Shown here: in pieces, positions 11,462-21,653 of the stretch
How positions within the stretch are numbered: the stretch's first letter is position 1
How the letters are laid out: every line of letters begins with the position of its first letter
DNA from: Gonocerus acuteangulatus
Taxonomy: Eukaryota; Arthropoda; Insecta; Hemiptera; Coreidae
Direction of reading: 5' to 3'
Length of the DNA stretch: 64,000 bases
Assembly: GCA_946811695.1 (NCBI GenBank)
Contig: OX328124.1
Coordinates: 27,733,448 to 27,797,447 of the forward strand
Translations under genes and position numbers: made by a program
The notes under the pieces: model-generated
The model's database searches: none
Told to the model about the DNA's origin: nothing
The model's input: only the letters and a program-made list of their open reading frames with translations

Positions 11462-12463
11462 CAGAGGTGGGGTCACAGATTTGGCCCATTTTTTTCTGGT
11501 TGTTCTGCATCGAAAAATATTCGACTCCTGTCCGAGCGTTCCGTCCAATGAGCCTTAGGAGATGAGAAATAAAATAAAATAGGTTGAAAATGCTTTATTT
11601 TATATATCGACTTTAGAAAATGATATCGAGGTGATTCGTTCGCCAATTCATTTGTTTTATAGAGTAGATTAAAGGAAAAATACAATCGTCAGACAATAGC
11701 TTATATTTCGTCAAATAAATTGAAAAATATACTCACGATTTCAAGTAAACTAGGTAATATTATACATTTTTTGATAAAAAAAATAATAACAGATACAAAA
11801 TCAGTACCCCAAGAAACCCTGATGTGGTTAATACCATGGAAAACAAAAAATAATAATTTTTCCCAGTCCACCAGAAACTAAAAATTTGTACGTAAAAAGT
11901 AACATGAAGATTTGAAATCAAATCTCCCCTTGAGATAATTCGATTTTTACGTCTTTCAGCTCTTTCAAAAAAAGAATGTCTCCTTTTTATAACCATATAA
12001 ATACCTATTGTATTATCTCAGAAGGTACTTGTAAAAAATGGTTCTGAAACTAAAAAAAAATAATTTCGTTTAGAGCCTTATGCTCAAGTTCAGGAACGTA
12101 AATATACTTCCGGTCCACCCGATAAACCTATGTAATGTACTGTTTAATACAGAAAAAAAATGTAGTCTTCTTTTTCTTACATGGCTACCGCGCATGCGCG
12201 AACGCCAGCGGACACTTTTTTGTTATGTTTTTTTCCAGTTTAGTCATCGCTAAAGCATATTTATGCTAAAATAAAATGAAAACGTTTTTGCATATAACGC
12301 CTATTTGAGAGGACATAGAAACTCCCTGATTGGAAGGAAATTAGAGCCTTTAACGACACTCCAAGTTTGCTTTGAGTGGGTTAAAGATTAATTGAAATAT
12401 GGCCGGATTTAAAATACATGTTTTTTGGGGGGGGGGATCTTCTCACTTTGGACCCCACCACTG
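11462..12463. mobile_element. TA-flanked Tc1/mariner-like non-autonomous element, ~1.0 kb
   Basis: Left end TA|CAGAGGTGGGGTC and right end GACCCCACCACTG|TA: inverted ends of about 13 bp with one difference, with TA on both sides (11460-11461 and 12464-12465). CAG..GGTGGG ends with TA duplications are typical of Tc1/mariner relatives. I find no transposase motif inside. The interior holds ETS-like 'acttccggt' (about 12107) and palindromic 'cgcgcatgcgcg' (about 12188). Confidence 0.55.
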
Positions 12464-12465
12464 TA

Positions 12466-13238
12466 TAATCTCCTTGTGGGTTATGAGGCTCGAACAAAAA
12501 ATAAATAAAATTCTAAACTTTCCACACTGGGGATAATGAGGGAAACGCGCTTAGATGACGCCGTTCCTACGAGTTGGACTTTTATAAAATATTTCCCCTA
12601 GCCCTTATATTTCACATAGGTTCTAGGACGTCATGTCTAATGACTAGTAGGTAGGAATAGATGTAAGGGATTGGTTGAGAGATCCTACCCTTGGAAGGGT
12701 TCCTTCCTTTGTTCTGATTGGTTCTAGGGCTAGACCTGCTTGCATCCTTTAATCTCATTGGTACATCTTCTAGTCCCTCCTACTAAACTACTGAAGTGAA
12801 ATAGAAATGGAAAATGGGAAGGTATTAACGTACTTCCTACAACGACTGATTTCCTAACCTCAATATCCTACATTTTCTTGGTCCCATCAATCTATGAAAC
12901 AGTTCTACATTCATTTAGAAATTGTTATCGTTTTGTCATTTTAAAAGTATATATCGAATTAGTAAAAAAAATTGTCTTGAGCAATAATTTCTTCGAAGAA
13001 CATTCGGCAGTCGAGGTGTCATATAACTTCAATTTCACATCTTAGAGGATGGGCTCAAATAAAAGTTATAAAACGGAGTTTGACATATAACAGGCTATAT
13101 TCTATGAATTCGTATTTCTTTCTAGACACATGTAGAACATAATTTTTTTCGTCTCTACAACTAGACTTTTGATCCCTGAGTATATGTCTGACTCGCAAGA
13201 GAGAACATGACTTTATGACTTCCTAACAAGGAAAGCCC
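12466..13238. other. Intergenic stretch before the hammerhead-like motif
   Basis: Moderate AT content, no recognisable coding or repeat signal. It may partly belong to the element that carries the 13239 motif, whose ends I could not find. Confidence 0.4.
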
Positions 13239-13271
13239 CTGATGAGGTGCGAACAAAGCACGAAACATGTC
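13239..13271 (+). ncRNA. Hammerhead-like ribozyme core (copy 1)
   Basis: Seen: CTGATGA, then G, then GTGC-GAACAAA-GCAC (stem II of 4 bp with a 7-base loop), then GAAAC-AT-GTC, in the order of a hammerhead core with a minimal stem III. Caveats: one extra base separates CTGATGA from stem II, and stem I pairs poorly (flanks GCCC and GTCC, where the 20.7-kb relative has GCCC and GGGC). Such motifs are known in the terminal regions of Penelope-like elements and retrozymes. Activity is untested and possibly lost. Confidence 0.4.
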
Positions 13272-13286
13272 GTCCAAAGTTTTCAA

Positions 13287-13325
13287 ATAAAGTAGTTGAA
13301 CAGAACGAATGGTGTACTACTTTAT
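13287..13325. repeat. 10-bp perfect hairpin downstream of the hammerhead-like motif
   Basis: ATAAAGTAGT (13287-13296) pairs with ACTACTTTAT (13316-13325) around a 19-base loop. 'aataaagtagt' also follows the related motif at 20.7 kb, so this segment travels with it. Confidence 0.7.
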
Positions 13326-13357
13326 CAACCCCCTGCCATAGAAAGAAATAAGAAGTA

Positions 13358-13359
<2 letters not shown>

Positions 13360-13413
<54 letters not shown>
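13360..13413. repeat. (TA)n microsatellite
   Basis: About 27 TA units. Confidence 0.95.
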
Positions 13414-13415
<2 letters not shown>

Positions 13416-13555
13416 CCCTTACAGTTAACTAAGTAAATCTAGACTTTTAATTCCTGTAATGGTTGAAAATAAATAGTCACCTGTTCTGTTCTTCAAATGA
13501 AGGAATTAGCCGGAAACATTAAACATGTTTCTCACCATTTATATATACCTTTTAT

Positions 13556-13560
<5 letters not shown>

Positions 13561-13606
<46 letters not shown>
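13561..13606. repeat. (TA)n microsatellite
   Basis: About 23 TA units; open frames crossing it are artefacts of the repeat. Confidence 0.95.
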
Positions 13607-13607
<1 letters not shown>

Positions 13608-14328
13608 ATTGTTCGTCGAAAAAAGGTACCTAGTGTTCGAAAACAAGTATTCGAGAAAAACGCGTTTAATGTTTCGGAGTATATTACTACTGTACACGCC
13701 TGATTTTGAATTCAGACACTCTGAAGCCGCTTTTCAATGTAAACTAGGTGAAATTAATGAAAAAAAAAAAAGAAAAAAAGTTTACTGTTGTAAATTCTAG
13801 TGAAATTTTATAATAACTCACTACGGAGGTACCTTTTTCAGCGAATGGTTCTGAACATACAATTACCAAATAAAGGTGTAAACATTTTTCCCTACCAGTT
13901 TGACGACGTTGACGCGAAAGAGCATGCTCTAAAGTGTATGAACAACTCATTTTTTGACACACAATGTTTCTTTTTTTTTTTTGGAGAGAACACCACATAT
14001 ATTGTATATTCTTTAGTTTTATTGAACTAAGTTTTCCACGATATTTTTTTGGCTCATAAGTCATCAAAGGCCAATTTAATCCGTAGCAGGACAGTTCATT
14101 ATTGCAATGTGAATCCGAAATTAATGCTTTTATGTGCTGAAACTAAATCGAGCCAATGGAATAACTCTATATTAGTTAAGAAATGTGATGGTAGTGTACA
14201 CAGAGTGGCCATATCTTTTCTTCCTTAGCCTGCGAAAGGACGAATTGGTGTACCAGCTTAGTCGTGTCTCGAGTATTAAAAATTTACGCCAAAACAAATT
14301 ATTAATGCAAAGAATGCTATTCATTAAA

Positions 14329-14672
14329 AAAAAAAAAAAAAAAATCAGTCCCGTAAGAGGCCACGAGGGCCCTGAGGGGCAGATACTATAGAGGTATCTG
14401 ATTCATGACCATACGGCACACTAGGGAGATAGTGTGGTCAGTACTATGCTCCGGCCGCCTGATTTTCCCCTTGGCTGCTTCGACTGCTAGAGTCATTAGT
14501 ATCAACCAAGGTACCCATTATTAAATTAATTAAAGGCTGGGTTAGCCTAGGGGACGGTCAGGGAGGCCGAATTCAACCCATGAACGAAGACACTTTAGTG
14601 CTTGCTCGGGATTTGAACTCAGGCCTCCAGCTTATTAGTCCAGTGCTCTACCACTGAGCTAACCTCGCCCCC
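14329..14672 (-). mobile_element. tRNA-derived SINE, family S1, full length
   Basis: Minus strand: head 'GGGGGCGAGGTTAGCTCAGT' with A box, then a B-box-like 'GAGTTCAAATCCCGAGC', a central block with 'ccctgaccgtcccc', then 'gggtaccttgg' and a tail ending 'ttacgggactgat'. Almost the same sequence lies at 30450-30797 on the plus strand. Flanks: GCTATTCATTAAA at 14316-14328 and GCTATTTATTAAA at 14673-14685, a 13-bp target-site duplication with one change. The run of A next to the left flank is T on the element strand, so the 3' tail is T-rich rather than poly(A). Confidence 0.9.
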
Positions 14673-14755
14673 GCTATTTATTAAACTATTGCTAAAAGTA
14701 ATGAGGGGAGTAAGAAAATAGAGCAGATTAAAATAAATGCACTACTCAAGACCAA

Positions 14756-15148
14756 TTAAGCTCTAGAGCTCCTAGAAATTAGATCCATTAAGGCTAGACA
14801 CCTAGTTGTTAGTAACAACTTGTTACTATGCCAAAATAAATAGGAAATGGCATGTAATGGCTTTAATGGAAATGACATTGAAACATATGCTGAACCAATA
14901 GAAAAAAATTGTTCGTCCCACATTTTTAGACGTATTATTAGCAAAATTGGCAAAAATAACGACTCGTTTAAATAATAGAACAGGACAGAACACTTTAAAA
15001 AATAAAAGTTTAAGGAGTATGAAGTAACAAATCCGTCCTCCAGAGCTGTGTTAATTATTTTTAATTTTCTGGAACACAGCGACCTGATACATAATAATCT
15101 TAGAACGTTTTGCTCTGTTTTATATATGTTACTCGGCGTGCCATGCAC
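14756..15148 (-). other. Unassigned open frame, doubtful
   Basis: A 130-codon frame opens at 'ATGCACGGCACGCC' on the minus strand. It has no motif I recognise, a composition like the surrounding noncoding DNA, and no conserved neighbours. I record it only because it is among the longest non-repeat frames in the window. Confidence 0.1.
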
Positions 15149-15199
15149 CTAAATTCTGAATCCAGAAGAGACAAAAAAAAAAATAAGTAACATTAAAAT

Positions 15200-15475
15200 C
15201 TAATAATGCAAATCACAGTTTCGAACCCGTGACCTCCAAACTGTGTGTCGTAGACGATTTTGACCTAGCCTAGAGCACTTACCGGATCAAGACCTACCTG
15301 TGTGCCAAGATTCGACAAAATCGGTCAAACGCTGTGGATTTGTATAACGAACAAACATACAGACAGACAGCTGATAGATGATTTTGAGCTAACCTAGTCC
15401 AGTCCCCGGATCAAGACCTGCCTGTATGCCATGTTTGGTCTCATATCTGTTGACCGTTTTTGCCATATTAAAAAA
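15200..15475 (-). repeat. Fragment of dispersed family C (two 123-bp-type units)
   Basis: On the minus strand the units read 'ctgtctgtctgtatgtttgt', 'atacaaatccacagcgtttg', 'accgattttgtcg' and 'ttgatccggtaag', matching the array at 21654-23036. A tRNA-like B box ('ggtcacgggttcgaaac') at about 15220-15236 lies at the same end as in that array (23047-23063), so unit array and tRNA-like segment belong to one element type. Confidence 0.7.
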
Positions 15476-16470
15476 GTATATTTAAAGTCCAGCACTCCTC
15501 TTGTCTGTTATTATTTTTTTTAATAAATTCTTGTTTTGAAAGTTAACTGATATTTGTAAATATTACATTGGATAAATCTGAAACACGAGGAAAACGTTTC
15601 TAGTCACACGGACGTTTTTAAATAACCAAAACTAAAATTTTAATTTTACCCATTTTTTTTCAAAAATGGCTTTGAAAATTATTTTATCTGATTCCTAATG
15701 CTGAAAAATTACGAAAAGAGTACCTGGAGTCCATTTTTTTTGTTTGTGTGTTTTTCTGTGTAGGCCCGTATTTATTTCAACTTGATGCAAAATGTCGGAT
15801 TTCTGGCGATGAAATGTCATATAATTAAATACATATTACCAACCCAGTACTAACAATGATTAATAATAAATTGCATATTCAAACAGTGTAATCAAGATTG
15901 ATTTTATATCATTTTAATCTTAGAAAACAATTATACAACTCCCTACCAATGTCTTCTAGAGTAATATTACTGACTTAATTTCCTCCAGATATTATTTTAA
16001 ATTGGTCATTTATGGGAATAATTAATAAAGTGTATGTGTGCGTGTTTTGTTATAATTTTGCACGTTCCAGATGCTTTGTCACATGAAAATCTCGAATATT
16101 AAATGTATGGTAATACGAGATCCAGATAATGGACACATTATACACAAGTGGCGATAGATTGAATGATTTAATGCGTTAGGCATAAACAAATTCAAGTAAA
16201 TGTTATTTTTTCTGATAAATTCTGCAAGAGAAAGTGGCAGAAAATAATATTTAATTTTTGGCAGTTCTTAGTGGCTGGCATTCTAGGAGGATTAGTGATG
16301 CTGTGGTCGGTAAGAACTCAGCAGACTATGAGTTATTTAAATTACAAAAAAAAACAAATAAGGAATTATTTTGGAGTTGGCCGTTAATGTGTTCTGAAAT
16401 GCTGATTTCCAGATATTTCTATGACACTAGGGCCAAGTACTAAGGGAACCCATATAGAGAGAGAAAAATC
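15476..16470. other. AT-rich intergenic stretch
   Basis: No transposon ends, exons or RNA genes recognised. Contains several short homopolymer runs. Confidence 0.45.
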
Positions 16471-17010
16471 TCAAGCTTTGGACTGTGCAGTCCAAAGCTT
16501 AAGATAGTGCTGATTGTGAATGGTACATCCATGACGCCATAGTTGAAACGTAGATCATTTAAGATTTCAAATTTTTCGTCACTTAACTTCGCTTGACTAA
16601 TGTATTAGACGATCTTCTACAATTTTTTGTAGACATCGGACGAATATTATTACCCATAGGAAATAAAATTCCATAATCAATACTAATGTGCTTTTGTTGG
16701 GTGCCGATAACCGGTGAAAAAAATCTCAAGCGTTGGACTGTGCAGTCCAAAGCTTAAGATAGTGCTGATTGTGAATAGTACATCCATGACGCCATAGTTG
16801 AAACGTAGATCATTTAAGATTTCAAATTTTTCGTCACTTAACTTCGCTTGACTAATGTATTAGACGATCTTCTACAATTTTTTGTAGACATCGGACGAAT
16901 ATTACTACCCATAGGAAATAAAATTCCATAATCAATACTAATGTGCTTTTGTTGGGTGCCGATAACCGGTGAAAAAAATCTCAAGATTTTGACTGCCCAG
17001 TCCGAACTTT
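16471..17010. repeat. 255-bp direct tandem duplication with a near-perfect palindrome
   Basis: Units start at 16471, 16726 and (partial) 16981, each with 'tctcaag...ttggactg'. The two complete units are almost identical, so the duplication is young. Each begins with a palindrome such as 'gctttggactg tg cagtccaaagc' (about 16475-16498). The third unit keeps only a mutated palindrome ('ttttgactgcccagtccgaa') before diverging. A fourth 'ttgaactgtacagtccaac' lies near 17054-17072. Apparent reading frames across the unit are side effects of the duplication. Confidence 0.9.
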
Positions 17011-17199
17011 GAGATATTTTTCTCACCGTATATAAGACAGCCTTGAGGCCAGAGTTGAACTGTACAGTCCAACGAAGTAGAATGGGAACCCCCCACGAAA
17101 AAGATCGAAACATAAGAGAGAATTCCACCTGATGCTACCGAATGGTAATACAAGGGACTATATGCAGAGAAAATGGGGGATAATGCCAAAATTCAATAT

Positions 17200-18625
17200 A
17201 CAAAATTTGCAGTTGTAGAGGCATATGGGGAGGGACCATACCGGGTACCATACCAGGTATAGATGGTGCCTGGAAGCGTGCTAAAATTAATAATTTATTC
17301 AGCTGTCCTTTAAGAATATAAAAGAGTAAAAATATGTATATTTACAATATGTAAAGATTATACGAAACAAATTCTTCAGGATTGCGGCATGATGTATCCA
17401 ACTTGCAGAGAAACTGCGTGACACACGTTTTTATTCATTCATTGCATGAGGTGGTTTTATCAAATAGAATAGTGGAAAAAAAGTCTTATTTCTGTGGGAA
17501 ATCTCTTCACTTTAAGCCGCTCCTGCGGGATAGTCCTTTTTTATTTCCTTCGCGAACAGGCCTCTTGTTTCTATAAAGGGCTTTGATTCAGCATGTGCGA
17601 TATGATATTTGCTATTGCATAACCGGTTAGAATCCTAGATGAATATAGTTGTATTGAAATAATAGTACAAGCCTATCCTAGACCGGTAGTGTTCTATTCC
17701 TATGCTAGACAAAGACCCAATGCGGGGACAAAGCGAACAACCATTATGCACATTTCCCATGTGGTGCACCCTTGCACTGGTCCCCGGTGCATATTCCCAT
17801 GGGCCGACAACAAAGGCTGCTCTGATGCAACCCCCTTCCCAACAGGGCAGGTGTCTTCATCCCTTTTATCCGACGCCGCTTCTACCCGCCTCTAAGAAGC
17901 TTAGCGAAAAGGAAATACTTCAAATATCTGTCTCAACAAGTAGTCCAGATAAAGAATATTATCCCCGTTGGATGAATACGGCGTCCACTCATGGGGAAGA
18001 GGATGCTTTCGTAATCCAGCCGGGCAAGTGTATTGCAGCTGTAACATTTGCTTCAGCTCATATTAAGCAAATTCCTATAATAATCATACAAGTTGTATAC
18101 TGAACAAAAAGTCCGTCCACAGCGCGTTTCCATAAAGTTGTATCCTTGTGTCTTATCCCAAGCTTAGAATGTATCTGTATCCCAGAGGTAAAGGACACCA
18201 TGTAACATATTTGTAATTATTCAGGAAAGCAAATTTTCCATAACTTAATTAAAATTTGTTTCTTCGGTACTTACAGAAACGGTTTAAAGAAAACACTTTT
18301 AACCTTGTTATTGGCATTGATAGGTATGTGCAAGTATTGATCATATTCAAACAAAGTCCTGCACATGGTGTCATTTACCTCAAATGAAAACGGACATGAT
18401 TTTATTTCTCACTGACTTATCTTCGCCATTTATGGGAACAGGACATAGTTCTTTATACATGGATCAAAAATCCACATAAAGAACATAGTTTTTGTCAATT
18501 TAATAAAAAAATAGACACGGTGTCCTTTAACAGATGTATGTTTAACAGGTATGTTTTTAACATTTGGTGAAACAATCAGAGCAATCTTGAAGAAAAGTAT
18601 CATTTTAGGGTCCCATTATGCACTG
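17200..18625. other. Intergenic stretch with a GC-richer segment at 17.7-18.0 kb
   Basis: A 133-codon plus-strand frame (17702-18103) covers a more GC-rich segment containing 'LALVPGAYSHGPTTKAALM'. I recognise no family; a decayed transposon is as likely as an exon. An inverted pair, 'taaaggacaccatgt' near 18189 and its near-complement 'acacggtgtccttta' near 18515, may be the ends of a small element of about 340 bp. Confidence 0.25.
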
Positions 18626-19292
18626 AAAAAAAAGTAGCGCAAATTAATCACTAGGCTCTTTCTAGTTCCGCTCTGAAAGCTCTATTACAAACAACCCAAA
18701 TTATTTATCTTTTTACGTAACTCGTTTTACTAGCATATTCATTTTACTGCTAAAATCCTTTTAAAGCAACGAAATCACCAATTTCGAAGTTTTAAAATCT
18801 TATTTCCCCGACTGCTATGGCCCCAACGAAAATTACCTCAGATTTTGTATAGAATTTAATAATATTCAAATCGCCTCGATTTCTCAACCTTTCCAGATAA
18901 TTCAGGAAATATACAAAATTCTCATAACTGCTCATATCTGTTATTTGTTTTATAATTCTTTCTTAAAGCCAAAGTTAACCAACATTTTCGTATCATACTT
19001 TGGAGTGATGTAAAATGTCTAGAACAATTTTTATTCAATCAATCATTTCTGAATACCCTAACCGTAAATTGGTACTATTTTTTCCACATTTTCTGTAAAC
19101 GGATGCAGATATTGCCAGCAAAAGATACGGTTTGCGTGAATTTTGCCTCCCCCCCCCAAAAAAAAACATGTAACGAATTTCCATTATTTTCGTGAACTAT
19201 GAGTTCTGAAACGTGGACATTTGTTCTCAGCACTTTCGGATGTCGTCATAAGGGTGTTTACTTCGTATAGAGAGACGGAGAAATCGCCCTAA
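18626..19292 (+). mobile_element. Helitron-like element, subfamily A, copy 2 (degraded)
   Basis: Body segments ('acgaaatcaccaatttcgaa', 'tatttccccgactg', 'ctcaacctttccagataatt') match the bodies at 7.1, 47.1 and 50.8 kb. The right end 'acgaatttccattattttcg ... cgcCCTAAAAT' is recognisable. Where other copies have (TA)n, this one has a C run followed by an A run (19150-19167). The left boundary is uncertain. Confidence 0.45.
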
Positions 19293-19509
19293 AATCTCTT
19301 GTTAATGCTTGAAAGCAGGCATAAACTTTGTGCAACTATAAATGGTGACAAGGACTCCACTAGACCTCAAGAAGGGTGTAAGATGCACTTTATAAAATTA
19401 TCTGTGAAATAACTAGTTTGAAATATTAGCACAATCCGAAGGAATTTAGGTGTTAAAGTTGCACTCACGAAATGTTGAAAAAGTTCTTTAATTCTTTATC
19501 ACTCCTAAC

Positions 19510-19735
19510 TATTTTACTTTACTTTACATGATGGATGCTACAGTCCAAGGCCTCAGCCAACAGCCTGTTCCAGCCATCTCTGTCCACTGAGAGTCTCCTC
19601 CAACAAGGAACACCCCTAGCACGACAGTCTTCGACAACGGTATCCAGCCATTCTTTTTGGCTCAGGCTTACCCTACATGAATTTTATTGGAAGCCTCTTT
19701 GGTTCCATTCGTTCCACGTGTCCCAACTATTTTAA
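19510..19735 (-). pseudogene. Degraded LINE ORF2 3' end (RTE/CR1-like)
   Basis: Minus strand, two frames joined by a frameshift: 'LGHVERMEPKRLPIKFM' with a stop before 'GKP', then 'KEWLDTVVEDCRARGV' and 'LSVDRDGWNRLLAEALD'. The order GHVERM..RLP / GRPxxxWLDxVxxDxxxRG / DRxxWRxxV is the well-known C-terminal signature of non-LTR retrotransposons of many animals. It has at least one frameshift and one stop, and no upstream reverse transcriptase is near. Confidence 0.75.
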
Positions 19736-20535
19736 TCTTCTTAATCTGATAAAATCACATTTATTTCTTTAATGTTTCTTCAATATGATTCTTGATTTAC
19801 TGAAGCTTTCTAGGAAATTCTGGACAAGTGACACATTAGCCGAACAATTACTGTAACATATCATTATGTAAATGGCTCTATAATTAGCTTGATAATCAAG
19901 CAACCATTAAGCCAAGCAGTCATGAGTAACAATCATGCACCAATACAAGCAACGGGATCAAACACATGAATTCATGTTTTAATTAATGCTAATGTTATTT
20001 TTGTACATTTATATTATATTATGAAGATATATTAGAACATTTTGAAAATTAAGTATTTCTCTTATTAAGGGTTCTACAATTTTTACAGAAGGACTCAACC
20101 ATACATCGTTTTCTTTTATTTCATGACATATCTAGAAATTTCTGATTGCCGCTTAATCAACATTTCCTGTGATGAAAAAGATTATCTCATTTTTCAACAT
20201 TCAAATTAGAAGTGAATTATGAATTGCTAATATTTCAAACCGAATCCGGCAGGGGCGCAACTGTCCACTGTCCACCTCCATTTTAATTTAGCGAGGACAT
20301 CACTGAAAGTCAAGGCGCTATGACTGAGAATGACAAAAGTATTCCTTACAGGGGACCCGCGAGAAGGTAAGTCGATACAAAAGGTGTGGGTTTTTTTTTC
20401 TCCGTTCGACACTGTTTATGTCCTTTTTAAAATCAAATATATTGATAGTTAATTTCAGGAGGCTAACAGTAAATTTACTTAGAAATAAAATCTGTTTATA
20501 ATTTTAAATTCCCAGCAAGAATAGCAGGCCGTTTG

Positions 20536-20537
20536 TA

Positions 20538-20592
<55 letters not shown>
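20536..20592. repeat. (GT)n(AT)n microsatellite
   Basis: Six GT units pass into about 22 AT units; it abuts the left end of the inverted-repeat element at 20591. Confidence 0.95.
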
Positions 20593-20594
<2 letters not shown>

Positions 20595-20662
20595 TCTCAA
20601 ATTTTTGAAGGATTGGGGTCTTAAAAGCAGTAATCCTTCCTACACACTACTTTATTTACTAG

Positions 20663-20704
20663 GCCCGGCATGTTTCGTGCATATTTTCGCACCTCTTCAG
20701 GGGC
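20663..20704 (-). ncRNA. Hammerhead-like ribozyme core (copy 2)
   Basis: On the minus strand: GCCC-CTGAAGA-G-GTGC...GCAC-GAAAC-AT-GCC-GGGC. Stem I pairs perfectly for 4 bp (GCCC/GGGC) and stem II for 4 bp (GTGC/GCAC). Position 7 of the core (A for T) is naturally variable. Two problems: an extra G before stem II, as in copy 1, and C in place of the U expected in the GUC-type cleavage triplet (GCC). Copies 1 and 2 share flanking 'aaataaagtagt', so they descend from one element; each has lost a different part. Confidence 0.4.
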
Positions 20705-20814
20705 ACTTCTACAACAAAACATAATTTTTGTACGTTTTTGTACGTCCAAACGAAACAATTTTTAGAACCTAGGTATAAAAAATTATGTAATGCTCCATTA
20801 AATGCATTAAAATT

Positions 20815-21361
20815 GTACTAACCTAAATTGAATGTAAGACCTAGGTACCCTAAATGGTACTAACCTAAATTAAATGTAAGACCTAGGTACCCTAAATGGT
20901 ACTAACCTAAATTAAATGTAAGACCTAGGTACCCTAAATGGTACTAACCTAAATTAAATGTAAGACCTAGGTACCCTAAATGGTACTAACCTAAATTAAA
21001 TGTAAGACCTAGGTACCCTAAAGGTACTAACCTAAATTAAATGTAAGACCTAGGTACCCTAAATGGTACTAACCTAAATTAAATGTAAGACCTAGGTACC
21101 CTAAATGGTACTAACCTAAATTAAATGTAAGACCTAGGTACCCTAAATGGTACTAACCTAAATTAAATGTAAGACCTAGGTACCCTAAATGGTACTAACC
21201 TAAATTAAATGTAAGACCTAGGTACCCTAAATGGTACTAACCTAAATTAAATGTAAGACCTAGGTACCCTAAATGGTACTAACCTAAATTGAATGTAAGA
21301 CCTAGGTACCCTAAATGGTACTAACCTAAATTAAATGTAAGACCTAGGTACCCTAAATGGT
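20815..21361. repeat. 42-bp minisatellite, ~13 copies
   Basis: Unit 'ggtactaacctaaattaaat' + 'gtaagacctaggtaccctaaat' (42 bp). Copies are nearly identical; one lacks 2 bp (about 21019), and the first and twelfth or so carry 'attgaat' for 'attaaat'. The unit contains the palindromes CCTAGG and GGTACC. It lies wholly inside the 966-bp element. Confidence 0.97.
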
Positions 21362-21587
21362 AAAATAATGATATCTACATTAAATGTGGTATAAAAAAGT
21401 TTTGAGTCCTACCTTGCTAGGAAGTACTCTCGTCGCCATGTACTCCCTCTGGAGTCTGGCATAAAACCAAAACTATACGGGGATTACCAAATTTTGGTAG
21501 TTTGAAGGAAGGATTACTGCTTTTAAGACGCCAAGACTCCTAAAATTTGAGAGAATTTATATATATTTTGGGTCATTTGCAAGAATA

Positions 21588-21590
<3 letters not shown>

Positions 21591-21650
<60 letters not shown>
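21591..21650. repeat. (TA)n microsatellite
   Basis: About 30 TA units between the 966-bp element and the family C array. Confidence 0.95.

Positions 21651-21653
<3 letters not shown>

Larger units (their letters stand above)
20591..21556. mobile_element. 966-bp inverted-repeat element carrying a 42-bp array and a hammerhead-like motif
   Basis: Terminal inverted repeats of about 50 bp: 20591-20640 (attctctcaaattttt...cagtaatccttcc) and 21506-21556, its complement with a handful of differences. The shared core 'gtcttaaaagcagtaatcc' is exact. Both ends face TA-rich sequence, so the target was probably a (TA)n tract. Inside, in order: hammerhead-like motif on the minus strand (20663-20704), thirteen 42-bp repeats (20815-21361), then about 140 bp of unique sequence. 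No protein is encoded. Mobilisation could be by a DNA transposase acting on the inverted repeats, or it could relate to Penelope-like elements with inverted terminal structures; the sequence does not decide. Confidence 0.75.

Noticed and set aside
11760..11996. 78-codon minus-strand frame with hydrophobic C-terminus
   Set aside because: Inside a non-autonomous transposon, AT-driven composition, no family resemblance.
13497..13800. Overlapping frames rich in Tyr/Ile
   Set aside because: Caused by the (TA)n tract translating as YIYIYI.
20815..21361. CRISPR-like array
   Set aside because: Direct 42-bp repeats have no unique spacers; a plain minisatellite in a eukaryotic genome.
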